Assembly (NCBI RefSeq): GCF_002795305.1
Contig: NZ_PGGC01000059.1
Span: 1 to 55,943 of the forward strand
Direction of reading: 5' to 3'
Length of the DNA: 55,943 nucleotides
From: Aeromonas cavernicola
Lineage (GTDB): Bacteria; Pseudomonadota; Gammaproteobacteria; Enterobacterales; Aeromonadaceae
The notes beneath the pieces are model-generated. The model searched no databases. It saw only the letters and a list, made by a program, of their open reading frames with translations, and had not been told where the DNA came from. A program made the position numbers and the translations under genes. Positions 8,783 through 19,221 of the stretch are shown here, piece by piece (the stretch's first letter is position 1; every line of letters begins with the position of its first letter).

Positions 8783-8810
8783 TTGACGCTCCGACAAAAC
8801 ACTATAGAAT
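8783..8810 (+). promoter_or_regulatory. Promoter of the tRNA-Leu cluster
   Basis: TTGACG (8783-8788), a 16-base spacer and TAGAAT (8805-8810) are followed by a C-rich discriminator. GC-rich discriminators are typical of stringently controlled stable-RNA promoters. The first tRNA starts 17 bases later. Confidence 0.7.
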
Positions 8811-8826
8811 CCCCCACCGCAGTGAT

Positions 8827-8912
8827 GCGAAGGTGGCGGAATTGGTAGACGCGCTAGCTTCAGGTGTTAGTGTCCCACGGATGTGAGGGTTCGAGTCCCT
8901 CTCTTCGCACCA
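8827..8912 (+). tRNA. tRNA-Leu (anticodon CAG), copy 1
   Basis: This 86-base class II tRNA has a 7-pair acceptor stem (GCGAAGG with TCTTCGC), encoded CCA, an anticodon loop TTCAGGT with anticodon CAG, and a long variable arm. It is very close to E. coli tRNA-Leu1 and is identical to copy 3. Confidence 0.97.
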
Positions 8913-8963
8913 TACTGCCGTGTTGAACCAGCAACATGTAAATCTCTCTGGTACTCCCAATGT

Positions 8964-9049
8964 GCGAAGGTGGCGGAATTGGTAGACGCGCTAGCTTCAG
9001 GTGTTAGTGCCCCCCGGGTGTGAGGGTTCGAGTCCCTCTCTTCGCACCA
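8964..9049 (+). tRNA. tRNA-Leu (anticodon CAG), copy 2
   Basis: This copy has the same acceptor, D, anticodon and T arms as copies 1 and 3, with encoded CCA. Three bases differ, all in the variable arm. Two of them are a compensatory T-A to C-G exchange in its stem, so the fold is kept. Confidence 0.97.
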
Positions 9050-9093
9050 TGCTTTATTCAGACAGCATGTAAATCCAGACTGAAAACCAGTGT

Positions 9094-9179
9094 GCGAAGG
9101 TGGCGGAATTGGTAGACGCGCTAGCTTCAGGTGTTAGTGTCCCACGGATGTGAGGGTTCGAGTCCCTCTCTTCGCACCA
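9094..9179 (+). tRNA. tRNA-Leu (anticodon CAG), copy 3
   Basis: This is an 86-base perfect duplicate of copy 1 with encoded CCA. The three genes lie 51 and 44 bases apart and are presumably cut from one transcript. No clear intrinsic terminator was seen after this copy. Confidence 0.97.
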
Positions 9180-9420
9180 TCTTTTCTAAAAAATCCACCG
9201 CGTTACTCTTCTATCTAACCACCCTTCATAGCCAGTTCAATTCGTTCCACGTTCGCCTTGTTAATGCCAATCCATAATGCTTGTAAATGCTAATACCCTG
9301 CATTTGTGGTTTATCTCTGTTTTTCTGTCGCCCTCTTCCTCTCACAAACCAGCCCAGAACCAACATGCTTTCCGAGTAAGAGGGACAATGAAGAGCGCCC
9401 TCTTGCTCGAAAACCTTGAT

Positions 9421-11016
9421 TTACGGCTGTTTACTGCTCCCAAAATAGTCAGCAAGAAACTCGTCGAAACTCAGACTATCGCTGCGTTCCCTCTCCCGCT
9501 GTTTCACTAGAGAGTCCCGCGCTTCCGCGGTGAAATAGGCTTCATCCCAATATTGCAGTTCAGCGGCCAACAACTCATCGCGGTAACGGGTCGCCAAGTG
9601 ATCGCCAAAACAGCTGTTATCGTCACCGTTGGCCAAGAGTGCTTTGAGCATCCGAGCGGAGAACGTCAACTCAGGGTTATGTAGTTTCTCTCGGTGTTCG
9701 GCCAATGTTTTGCGGTAGTGATGGCGACCACAACAGCGATCCAGCAGTTCAGCCACTTGATCCAGTTCATCAAATAGCCGGAGACCGAACGCGTTGAGCG
9801 CGATGGCCTGGCCCTGCTCGTCCTCAAGTTCAAGGCCGGGACGACGCCCCTCCAACACCACCTTGTTCTGGTTGCGCCGATTACGGGCAATCTCCTCTTC
9901 ACTGAGCATTGGAGAGGGCCGTAGCAGACACCAGACCAAGAACAGGTCAAAGAAACGGATCTGATCCGCCTCAATTCCCAGCGGCGTAAAGGGGTTGACG
10001 TCTACAGTACGCAGCTCGATGTATTCGATGCCCCGCTGCGCCAAGGCATCAGACGGTTTCTCACCACTGCGCGGGGTGCGCTTGGGCCGAATTGGCGCGT
10101 ACAGTTCGTTTTCTAACTGCAGCACGTTGTCGTTGAGCTGACGATATTCACCATTGACCTTAACCCCGGTCTTCGCAAACTCGGGGTGATGGGTATTGAT
10201 CGCGCGGCGCAGGCTACTGACATACGCCGGCAGGCTGTTATGGCTGATATTCAGGCCCGCTTGGGCGTTATTGGTGTAACCCAGATCAGACAGCCGCAGC
10301 GCGGTAGCATAAGGCAGATAGAGCGTGCCTTTACCGGTTTTCTGGAAGGGCAGCGAGCTATCGCGCCCCTTTAGGAAAGATTCGCAGATGGCAGGGGATG
10401 CACCAAACAGATAGGGCACCAGCCAGCCGAAACGATAAACGTTGCGGATCAGCCCCATGTATTTGTCGGAGATGAAACGCTGGCTACAACAGCCTTCGCA
10501 CACCAGATCTTGCCATTCGCTCCAAAAACTATCCGGCATCGAGAAATTAAAATGCACTCCGGCGATCACCTGCATCAGGCTGCCGTAGCGGTTCTTAAGA
10601 CCCTGGCGGTAAAGAGTCTTCATCCGCCCGATATTAGAGCTGCCATATTGGGCCAGTCGGATACTCTCTTCATCTCCCACAAAACAGGGCATCGATAGCG
10701 GCCAAATACGCTCTTCGCCCAAATGCTGCAGCACGTGATGATGAATGTCGCCAAGCTGCTCCATCAAACTATCGATGGAGTCGGTCGCTGGGGTGATGAA
10801 TTCCAACAAACTTTCGGAATAATCGGTAGTGATATTGGCATGGGTCAGGGCCGAGCCAAGGCTCGCAGGATGATCGCCGTCGGCTAATCGTCCTTCTGGG
10901 GTAATACGCAGACACTCTCGTTCGATGCCGCGCCGGATGCCCTTCAGGGCTGTCAACCGCTCCGGTGTCCCTAGGGCATTCAGTAACTCGGTCAGTGACA
11001 AGCTAGTTGTGGTCAT
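9421..11016 (-). CDS. gshA: Glutamate-cysteine ligase
   Basis: This 531-residue cytosolic enzyme joins glutamate and cysteine with ATP, the first step of glutathione synthesis. It aligns along its length with E. coli GshA (518 residues): WPLSMPCF, LAQYGSSNIGRMKTLYR, GVHFNFS, RFGWLVPYLFGASPA and NELYAPIRPKR are all recognisable. The start is taken as ATG 11016 rather than GTG 11022, because the weak TGAG site is better spaced from the ATG. It is divergent from the tRNA genes and follows the M16 protease gene on the same strand by 63 bases. A GC-rich hairpin (11036-11056) separates them. Confidence 0.95.
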   Translation of the reverse strand: MTTTSLSLTELLNALGTPERLTALKGIRRGIERECLRITPEGRLADGDHPASLGSALTHANITTDYSESLLEFITPATDSIDSLMEQLGDIHHHVLQHLGEERIWPLSMPCFVGDEESIRLAQYGSSNIGRMKTLYRQGLKNRYGSLMQVIAGVHFNFSMPDSFWSEWQDLVCEGCCSQRFISDKYMGLIRNVYRFGWLVPYLFGASPAICESFLKGRDSSLPFQKTGKGTLYLPYATALRLSDLGYTNNAQAGLNISHNSLPAYVSSLRRAINTHHPEFAKTGVKVNGEYRQLNDNVLQLENELYAPIRPKRTPRSGEKPSDALAQRGIEYIELRTVDVNPFTPLGIEADQIRFFDLFLVWCLLRPSPMLSEEEIARNRRNQNKVVLEGRRPGLELEDEQGQAIALNAFGLRLFDELDQVAELLDRCCGRHHYRKTLAEHREKLHNPELTFSARMLKALLANGDDNSCFGDHLATRYRDELLAAELQYWDEAYFTAEARDSLVKQRERERSDSLSFDEFLADYFGSSKQP

Positions 11017-11035
11017 ATACACGGCTCAATGTGGG

Positions 11036-11056
11036 GCCGCCCCACTCGGGGGCGGC
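11036..11056. repeat. GC-rich inverted repeat between the M16 gene and gshA
   Basis: An 8-base-pair perfect stem of GCCGCCCC and GGGGCGGC encloses a 5-base loop. No T-run follows on either strand, so it is not a classical terminator. It may slow transcription or stabilise the M16 mRNA end. Confidence 0.4.
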
Positions 11057-11079
11057 GCTATTTCGTGATGGTAGTGCGC

Positions 11080-13893
11080 TTACGGCAACTGCAACGGATA
11101 GATGGGAAGATGAAGCTCCTGCAGGGGTTTTTCAAGCTTTTGCTTGTCGCCAACCACCACAATCACCATCTGCGCAGGGTCCAACCAGTGGGCGGCGCTG
11201 GCTTTGAGCTCTGCCGAAGCGACCGTTTTGATCCGCTGCGTCTGGGCCTGGACATAATCCGGCTGCAAGTCATACATGATCATCTGCAGCAGAAAACTCG
11301 CTTTCTGATCAAGGGTTTCGTAGGAGATCGCATCCTGCTGAGAGACAGCGCTACGCATGTAGGCCAGCTCGACAGGGGTGGGGCCCGTAGTGCGGTAATT
11401 GTCCAGCTCTTGTAAAAATTGACGGATGGCATCCACGGTCGCATCGCTGCGCACATCGGCGCCGGTGGCAAAGGTCCCTGCTTCTCGGTTGGCCGAAAAA
11501 CCGGAACTGGCGCCGTAGGTATATCCCTTATCTTCGCGCAGATTGAGATTAATACGGCTGTTGAAATTCCCCCCCAGATTGAAGTTCATCAGCCCAGCGG
11601 TGAAGTAATCCCCCATGGTATCAAACGGCATAGCCCGACGACCGATACGGATCACCGATTGAGGAGCCCCAGGCTTATCGACCAAATAGATGCCCGGTTT
11701 AGCCTGCTCCCCCTTCGGCATTAAGCTACCTAGGGTGGGGGCTTTACCCTGCCACTGGGTTAAGAAGCCAAGCTGCGCTTCCAGTTGTGATTGGGTTACA
11801 TCGCCCACCACCACCACTTTGGCATTGTGCGGGCTGTAGTAACGCTGATAGAAACGCCGCACATCGGCCAGCGTCAACTTAGCCACGTCGGTCGCGGTCC
11901 CATCTGACGGCTGACCTAGCCGATTTTGCTTACCATACACCAGCTCCCGAAACGCTTGGCTCACCAACCATTCAGGTTGCTGCTGGCTTTGCTGCATGCC
12001 CTGTAACAATTGCGCCTTAACTCGCTCGAAGTCTGCCGCACGTAGGCCCGGTTGCTGATAAACCTCCTGCACTAATGCCAAGGTCTGCGGCAACTTGTCG
12101 GCCAGTGAACTGATGGTGATCAAGGTGTTGTATTGGGCGCTGGAAACACTGACGCTAGAACCCAATTTGCGTAGTTCATCACTGAGATCAGCCTCGGTTA
12201 GGCGCTCTGAACCCTGCCCCATCATGGCGGCAGTCAAATTGGCCAAGCCAAGCTCGCCTTTTCCTTCGGCTAACATGCCGCCAGGCAGGGCGATAATGAT
12301 AGACACGGCGGGGATCTCATCATTCTGGGTGCCGATGATCTGAATGCCTTGGTCCAACTTGCCGTGCCAGATGACCGGCATATTGACACTGACCGCGCCC
12401 CCCATGTTGGGCTGCACGCTACGATCAAAGGTATCCTTAACTGGCCGTTCGACCAGTGCCACATCGTGCTTGCTATAGTCTGGCAACGCCCGTTTGGCTG
12501 GGACAAAGTTCGGCTTGGCCACCTGCCATGCTCCCTTGCCCTTGGGTACCACGCTCATCACCACCGCCGACTTGTTAGCAATGAAGGTGTCGTAAGCGCT
12601 CTTCACCTGCGCTGGGGTTACCTTGCTAATCGCATCGAGGGTTTTGAACACATAGTTAGGGTCTTTGGCAAATACCTGACCCATGGCGAGCTGGCTGACC
12701 TTGCCCGAAACGCTGTCCAGCCCCCAGATGGCGGAAGCACGATAACTGCTGATGGCTTTCTCTAGGTCCTCAGGCTTGAGGCCGCGCTGGGCAAACTCAC
12801 CAATCACCTTGTCCACCTCGCCTTTGAGGGTCTTGAGGCTGCCATCAACCGCTGGGTTAGGGTAGGCATAGACAGTCAAGGTACAGGCTAGCTCTTCACA
12901 GTAGTGCGATGCCCCTACATCGATCGCCTTACCGGTCTTTACCAACGACTGGTAAAGCATCGAGCTAGCCGAACCACCCAGCACATCGGCAAACATGTCG
13001 AGCGCCGGCTCTTGTGGATCGCCAAGAGAGACCGTCGGGTAACTGATATAGAGCAGCGGTAAGTGCACTTTATCCTCTAACGTCAGATAACGGGTCTCGG
13101 GCAGAGTGACCGGTTTAGGGGTCGGCTCAGCCACCTCTGGGCCGCGAGGAATGGAGCCGAAGTATTGTTCAATCCAAGCCAGCGCTTGCTTGGTATCGAA
13201 GTCACCCCCTAGGGTCAGGGTCGCATTGTTCGGGCCATACCAACGCAGGAAGAACTGCTTGAGATCGTTGACATCAACCCGATCGAGATCCTCCACATAG
13301 CCGATCGGCTGCCAAGAATAGGGATGAGTCCGCGGATAGAGCGCCTCCCCCACCTTCTCACTCACCAGCCCGTAAGGCTGATTGTCGACCCGCTGGGCCC
13401 GCTCGTTCTTGACCGTGGAACGCTGAATTTCAAATTTTTTCTGGCTTACCGCATCGAGTAAAAACCCCATCCGGTCCGCCTCTAGCCACAACACTTTTTC
13501 CAGCTGATTAGCTGGCACAGTTTCGTAGTAGTTGGTCCGATCCTTGTTGGTGGTGCCATTCATATCACCACCAGCTTCGTTGATGATCCGCATATGCTCC
13601 TGATCACCGACATGTTTCGAGCCTTGGAACATCATGTGTTCAAAGAAATGAGCAAAGCCCGATTTGCCAACCGTCTCGCGCGATGATCCAACGTGATAAG
13701 TGACATCAAGGTGAACCAGCGGATCTGTGCGATCGGGGGCAAGGATCACCGTCAGACCGTTATCTAACTTGTAGAGCTGATAAGGGATGGCGAGTTTGCC
13801 CTCCTCTTTCAGCTGCTCCGCCACCAGCGTCGGGGCAGCCAACACCGGCAGGGTAAACCCCAGCAACATACTTAATGGAATCAATTTGTTCAC
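11080..13893 (-). CDS. Secreted M16 family zinc metalloprotease
   Basis: This 937-residue pitrilysin/insulinase-type peptidase has two M16 halves. The N-terminal half holds the inverted zinc motif HFFEH (82-86) with the downstream glutamate region SEKVGEALYP. The C-terminal half keeps the fold but no HxxEH, as usual in two-domain members. An N-terminal signal peptide (MNKLIPLSML through PVLAA) points to a periplasmic or secreted site. The GTG at 13893 is chosen because it has GAGG six bases upstream and puts the signal peptide at the N terminus. The first 9 bases after the stop lead to a GC hairpin. Substrates cannot be deduced. Confidence 0.9.
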   Translation of the reverse strand: MNKLIPLSMLLGFTLPVLAAPTLVAEQLKEEGKLAIPYQLYKLDNGLTVILAPDRTDPLVHLDVTYHVGSSRETVGKSGFAHFFEHMMFQGSKHVGDQEHMRIINEAGGDMNGTTNKDRTNYYETVPANQLEKVLWLEADRMGFLLDAVSQKKFEIQRSTVKNERAQRVDNQPYGLVSEKVGEALYPRTHPYSWQPIGYVEDLDRVDVNDLKQFFLRWYGPNNATLTLGGDFDTKQALAWIEQYFGSIPRGPEVAEPTPKPVTLPETRYLTLEDKVHLPLLYISYPTVSLGDPQEPALDMFADVLGGSASSMLYQSLVKTGKAIDVGASHYCEELACTLTVYAYPNPAVDGSLKTLKGEVDKVIGEFAQRGLKPEDLEKAISSYRASAIWGLDSVSGKVSQLAMGQVFAKDPNYVFKTLDAISKVTPAQVKSAYDTFIANKSAVVMSVVPKGKGAWQVAKPNFVPAKRALPDYSKHDVALVERPVKDTFDRSVQPNMGGAVSVNMPVIWHGKLDQGIQIIGTQNDEIPAVSIIIALPGGMLAEGKGELGLANLTAAMMGQGSERLTEADLSDELRKLGSSVSVSSAQYNTLITISSLADKLPQTLALVQEVYQQPGLRAADFERVKAQLLQGMQQSQQQPEWLVSQAFRELVYGKQNRLGQPSDGTATDVAKLTLADVRRFYQRYYSPHNAKVVVVGDVTQSQLEAQLGFLTQWQGKAPTLGSLMPKGEQAKPGIYLVDKPGAPQSVIRIGRRAMPFDTMGDYFTAGLMNFNLGGNFNSRINLNLREDKGYTYGASSGFSANREAGTFATGADVRSDATVDAIRQFLQELDNYRTTGPTPVELAYMRSAVSQQDAISYETLDQKASFLLQMIMYDLQPDYVQAQTQRIKTVASAELKASAAHWLDPAQMVIVVVGDKQKLEKPLQELHLPIYPLQLP

Positions 13894-13920
13894 GCTAACC
13901 TCGTGCGTCACGAAAAAGAG

Positions 13921-14358
13921 CTAAAAAATCTGGCTGGCCAAGAGAAATATCAGGGCATAACGCAATAACTTGCCAAGCCCAATCAGGATCAGAGAACGCC
14001 AGAACGAGAGGCGTAGCCAGCCGGCCAGTAGACAAAGACCATCGCCCAACACCGGTGTCCAAGCAAGCAGCAGACACCAGTGACCGTGTTGTTTGAGCCA
14101 ACCTAAGGCTTTTTGTTCCCCTCGGCTTTGAAAATCCTCCGGTTTTTTCTTGAAAGTAGCAAGCCAACCCAGCCACCAAGTGGTCATAGAACCGAGGGTA
14201 TTCCCCAAGGTGGCCCAAAAAAGCAAGCTGGCCATGCTCCATTCGCCTTTCCCCGTCATGGCAGCCAGCAACACCTCCGAACTACCAGGCAGCAGGGTCG
14301 CCGAGGTAAATGCACTCACAAATAACCAGCCGAGGCTCATCTCCATCAGTGCGTTCAT
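13921..14358 (-). CDS. yqaA: YqaA-like small DedA/VTT-family membrane protein
   Basis: This 145-residue inner-membrane protein resembles E. coli YqaA, a small member of the SNARE-associated/VTT (DedA-related) group. It shares SATLLPGSSEV, GNTLGSMT, GWLKQHG and PVLGDGLCLLAGW with YqaA, and the arginine/glycine-bearing re-entrant segments are conserved. Four or so hydrophobic segments can be seen. VTT proteins are linked to lipid scrambling and membrane homeostasis, but YqaA itself has no firm role. The start among GTG/ATG codons at 14367, 14358 and 14340 is uncertain. It lies upstream of the M16 gene on the same strand, 27 bases away. Confidence 0.85.
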   Translation of the reverse strand: MNALMEMSLGWLFVSAFTSATLLPGSSEVLLAAMTGKGEWSMASLLFWATLGNTLGSMTTWWLGWLATFKKKPEDFQSRGEQKALGWLKQHGHWCLLLAWTPVLGDGLCLLAGWLRLSFWRSLILIGLGKLLRYALIFLLASQIF

Positions 14359-14453
14359 CACCAGCACACCTTGCGGTAGGGGGAGAGCGTCACCGCATCC
14401 CTCAGCACGTCGTTCCTTCCACTCATGCTCGCTCGCAGGGCATCACCCATGGC

Positions 14454-15419
14454 TCATGCGCCCACTAGGTCAGCCGCAGGCATGCGTAGCAGTATTTTGC
14501 CACGCACATGACCCGCCTCAATGGATTGATGGGCCAAGGCCCCGTCAGCCAAAGCAAATTCGCCAGAAACGGTAGTGTGCACTTCTCCTTGGCGTAGCAG
14601 TGCTAGCATCTGAGCCAATTGTTGACGATCGGGATGAACCAGCATCCCAACGACATTAACATCGGCCGCAGCTCCCGCATCCTTTATCTGCTGGGCAGTA
14701 ATAGTGGGCACCGTCACCAGCCGACCATTGGGTTTGACGCAAGCCAGTGCCGCTTGAGCACTGGCGCCGCCCATCAGATCCAGCACCAGATCGACCTGTC
14801 CAATCTGGGCAACCCAATCAGCCTGATGATAATCGACCACTAAGTCCGCCCCGAGGCGTTGCAGGAACCCATGATTGTCATGGCTAGCGGTAGTCGCCAC
14901 CTCGGCACCAGCACGATGAGCAAACTGCACCGCTAGATGGCCGACACCACCTGCCCCCGCCAAAATCAGCACCCGTTGCCCCGCCTGGAGCGCCCCTTGT
15001 TCAAACAGCCCCTGCCACGCGGTCAGCCCCGCTAGCGGCAACGCGGCTCCCTGCCGGAGATCGACTCCATCAAGCTTGACCAGCTCCTGTTCGCTGGCTA
15101 TTACCGACTCGGCATAACAACCCCCTCGCAGTGGCACCCCAATCATACCGCACACCCTGTCCCCCTTCTGCAGTGCGGTAACACCGGGACCAATTTGCTC
15201 AACCACGCCCGCCGCATCAAAACCGGGGGTCCAAGGTAACGCATCTTTATGCTGACTTGCCGCCCAGCTTAACCCCGCACGAGTCTTGGCATCGATCGGA
15301 TTGACCCCCGCAAAACAGACTCGCACTCTGACCTCGCCCTCGGCTGGCATCTTATCGAGCAAAGGGGCAAGCTGAAGTACCGAGAGGCCACCGAATGCGG
15401 TAATCTGTAGCTGCGTCAT
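14454..15419 (-). CDS. Zinc-independent NADPH:quinone oxidoreductase, MDR family
   Basis: This 321-residue cytosolic medium-chain dehydrogenase/reductase has a GroES-like N-terminal domain (FAGVNPIDAKTRAG, PGFDAAGVVEQIGPG) and a Rossmann domain with AGAGGVGHLAVQ for NADPH. The cysteine/histidine zinc ligands of alcohol dehydrogenases are absent, placing it in the quinone oxidoreductase group (COG0604). It probably reduces quinones or reactive enals. ATG 15419 is preferred to the upstream ATG 15431 and 15455 because the protein then begins as MTQLQITAFG like its relatives. It is divergent from the small membrane ORF at 15476. Confidence 0.87.
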   Translation of the reverse strand: MTQLQITAFGGLSVLQLAPLLDKMPAEGEVRVRVCFAGVNPIDAKTRAGLSWAASQHKDALPWTPGFDAAGVVEQIGPGVTALQKGDRVCGMIGVPLRGGCYAESVIASEQELVKLDGVDLRQGAALPLAGLTAWQGLFEQGALQAGQRVLILAGAGGVGHLAVQFAHRAGAEVATTASHDNHGFLQRLGADLVVDYHQADWVAQIGQVDLVLDLMGGASAQAALACVKPNGRLVTVPTITAQQIKDAGAAADVNVVGMLVHPDRQQLAQMLALLRQGEVHTTVSGEFALADGALAHQSIEAGHVRGKILLRMPAADLVGA

Positions 15420-15475
15420 CACACAATCCATCCTGTTGATTGATATAAGATCCACAGAATAACAGCGAGGGCATC

Positions 15476-15643
15476 ATGGCTCGAATGTTTCTTATTCCTC
15501 TGTTACTGGCGTTGGGATGGTGGGCCTGTTTGCTTTACTTTCGTATTCCAATCAAACAGGGAGCAAAAGGCTTTTATTGGATTATTGGCATCGGCGGCGG
15601 ACTGGCGGCATTCTTTAGCCTGATGATGGTGCTCACTCACTAG
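15476..15643 (+). CDS. Small hypothetical membrane protein (55 aa)
   Basis: A 55-codon frame has GAGG well placed before the ATG. The product is mostly two hydrophobic helices ([19 protein letters not shown] and a C-terminal [16 protein letters not shown]) joined by a short basic loop ([10 protein letters not shown]). This predicts a two-pass inner-membrane protein. It lies 22 bases before the FosA-like gene on the same strand, so the two may be cotranscribed. The family was not recognised and no function is proposed. Confidence 0.65.
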   Translation: MARMFLIPLLLALGWWACLLYFRIPIKQGAKGFYWIIGIGGGLAAFFSLMMVLTH

Positions 15644-15665
15644 GGATGAGATAAGGAGAGCAAAA

Positions 15666-16088
15666 ATGCTAACCGGCCTGAATCATCTGACCCTGACCAC
15701 TGGGGATCTCGATCGTAGTCTGGCATTCTATGTTGACCTGCTGGGAGCGCGCCCGCGAGTGCGCTGGGCAGGCGGTGCCTACCTGACGCTCGGCGAAGTG
15801 TGGCTCTGTCTCTCCTGTGACATACCACAACCGGCTCAAGACTATAGCCATGTGGCCTTCACCATTGCGCCCGAACAATTTGCCCACTTCTGTGAGCGGC
15901 TGCGCCGAGCCGGTGTCACCGAGTGGAAACACAACCGCAGCGAAGGGGATTCTCTTTATCTGCAAGATCCTGACGGCCACCGTTTGGAGATCCATGTCGG
16001 CGATCTGGCCAGTCGGCTTGCGTCTCTCGCACAGCAGCCTTATGAGGAGCTGCTCTGGCTGGATCACACACCTTCAACAACGACTTAG
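15666..16088 (+). CDS. fosA: FosA family fosfomycin glutathione transferase
   Basis: This 140-residue protein of the vicinal oxygen chelate fold adds glutathione to fosfomycin, opening its epoxide. It begins [10 protein letters not shown] and contains [10 protein letters not shown] and [14 protein letters not shown], all hallmarks of FosA. Metal ligands His7, His62 and Glu108 correspond to His7, His64 and Glu110 of the Tn2921 enzyme, and Thr9 and the potassium-loop serines are kept. AAGGAGAG lies six bases before the ATG. Glutathione is available through gshA in the same region. No mobile element flanks it, so it looks like a resident chromosomal gene rather than a recently acquired one. Activity on fosfomycin is inferred. 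Confidence 0.85.
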   Translation: MLTGLNHLTLTTGDLDRSLAFYVDLLGARPRVRWAGGAYLTLGEVWLCLSCDIPQPAQDYSHVAFTIAPEQFAHFCERLRRAGVTEWKHNRSEGDSLYLQDPDGHRLEIHVGDLASRLASLAQQPYEELLWLDHTPSTTT

Positions 16089-16135
16089 CGCTTTCCCCCT
16101 AAACTTCAGGTAGCTCCCCCAACACCGAGGTGATG

Positions 16136-16456
16136 ATGAACAGAACTTCTCTGCTATTGATGCTGATACTGGCTCATGGCGTAGCGTTTGCTGCCCCGAA
16201 ACACCACGATGACGAGAACCGCTCTCGTGATGACATCAAACTAGATATTAACTGGGATCAAAAAGAGTACGACTGGTGGCAGAGCAACTGCCTTGACGTA
16301 GGATTCGGTGATAACCGGATCCAACTCAATTGCGATAAGGTTGAAAGCAAATACCGAGAGCACTATAACCGCAGCGTGCATGGGGAGCACAACCCAGGCA
16401 AGGGGCATAACAAACACAAAGCACAAGATAAGAGAGATAAAAGTAAGAAGAACTGA
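16136..16456 (+). CDS. Small secreted protein, paralogue A (unknown function)
   Basis: This 106-residue protein has a clear signal peptide (MNRTSLLLMLILAHGVAFAAP). The mature part is highly charged, starts KHHDDENRSRDD and ends in a lysine/histidine-rich tail. Its core, EYDWWQSNC then NCDKVESKYREHYNR, is shared with the neighbour at 16694, including two cysteines, a WWQ-NC motif and a KYRxxYNR motif. ATG 16136 follows GAGG by five bases; GTG 16130 and ATG 16133 are too close to it. The two cysteines could form a disulfide in the periplasm. The family was not recognised. A GC-rich hairpin follows at 16477. Confidence 0.7.
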   Translation: MNRTSLLLMLILAHGVAFAAPKHHDDENRSRDDIKLDINWDQKEYDWWQSNCLDVGFGDNRIQLNCDKVESKYREHYNRSVHGEHNPGKGHNKHKAQDKRDKSKKN

Positions 16457-16476
16457 ACACTGTCTGTTATCCCACT

Positions 16477-16491
16477 GGGGCCGCCGGCCCC
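16477..16491 (+). terminator. GC-rich hairpin after small secreted protein A
   Basis: A 6-base-pair stem GGGGCC/GGCCCC with a 3-base loop is followed by TCTCTTCCT. The T content is weak, but similar GGGGCC hairpins close other genes in this window (17008, 22051), which supports a terminator role. Confidence 0.5.
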
Positions 16492-16693
16492 TCTCTTCCT
16501 GAGCAAGGAAAACAGGCGCTACGCCACCCCTGTTCGCACTGCGACTGCCCGCGACGGCTCGCTAACGAGTTGGCTAGTCACCCCCGCATAGATGCCTTAT
16601 GATGGCTTGATTTGGACGGATACTACTCTGCTGGCAGAGGATAAGTCCTGCCCTTCCCACACTCAGATACATTCTCGACAGGTCGAGGTCATA

Positions 16694-16984
16694 ATGAAAA
16701 AAATTGGTCTATTACTTTCTCTCGTATTGGCGCACGGCGTGGTGCTTGCCGATCCCCAAAACAGTGATGGCAGTCCGCTAGCTCCCGATAACAGCAATTC
16801 AGGGCTGATGTCTGCGCAGCAAGAAGTCGAATGGTGGCAAAAAAACTGCATCAATACCGGGCAGATAAACCTCGAGTCACAACCCAAATGCGATCTGCTG
16901 GATCAGAAATATCGGGACCGCTATAACCGCGAGATGTCTCAACGCAACAACTCGAACGTTCGTGATCCTAACGCAGCTATGTAA
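16694..16984 (+). CDS. Small secreted protein, paralogue B (unknown function)
   Basis: This 96-residue protein has a signal peptide (MKKIGLLLSLVLAHGVVLA) followed by a polar segment. Its core, EVEWWQKNC then KCDLLDQKYRDRYNR, matches paralogue A at 16136. Outside the core the two have diverged: B has an asparagine-rich tail where A has a lysine/histidine-rich one. The start at 16694 has GAGG five bases upstream; the reading frame open from 16592 would add a non-signal leader. Its own terminator lies at 17008. The pair looks like an old tandem duplication kept under selection for the core. Function is unknown. Confidence 0.7.
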   Translation: MKKIGLLLSLVLAHGVVLADPQNSDGSPLAPDNSNSGLMSAQQEVEWWQKNCINTGQINLESQPKCDLLDQKYRDRYNREMSQRNNSNVRDPNAAM

Positions 16985-17007
16985 TACCGCATAAATTGAA
17001 CGTTTTA

Positions 17008-17038
17008 TGTACAGAGGGGCCATTGGCCCCTCTGTACA
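17008..17038. terminator. Long perfect hairpin, probable bidirectional terminator
   Basis: A 14-base-pair perfect inverted repeat (17008-17021 with 17025-17038) encloses a 3-base loop. It lies between convergent genes (paralogue B and the M4 protease). Only two T follow on the plus strand, so termination efficiency is uncertain. Confidence 0.6.
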
Positions 17039-17118
17039 TTGGCAGGTATTACATACCGAGACCATCGCTAGCCGCAGTTAGCTCTGTTACCCCCACTAGC
17101 TAGATCCATACCTAGAGA

Positions 17119-18975
<1,857 letters not shown>

Positions 18976-18990
18976 TCATATTTAACAGGG

Positions 18991-19018
18991 CAGCATAAAT
19001 CGGTAGCCGTTTATGCTG
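18991..19018. repeat. Inverted repeat upstream of the M4 protease gene
   Basis: CAGCATAAA (18991-18999) and TTTATGCTG (19010-19018) are perfectly complementary and enclose a nested CGG-TAG-CCG. It lies about 100 bases before the protease start, where an operator would sit. No T-run follows on either strand. The remaining bases between 18889 and 19221 show no gene. Confidence 0.4.
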
Positions 19019-19221
19019 AGCAGCCAAAAAAAGAGCCATACGCTGTTTATTTTTGGCAGATTATCGGGTTAAACGACGGTCGCTATCTCTTCAGAGAGAG
19101 CGATAAATCGGGGGGGATAAGATGCGATTACCGGCTGGCGTAGGACGCAATACAGAGTAGGCTAGCCACCACTCTGGTTTCGCTTTTTTATTATTTAACT
19201 GATGATTTAAAAGGAATTTTT

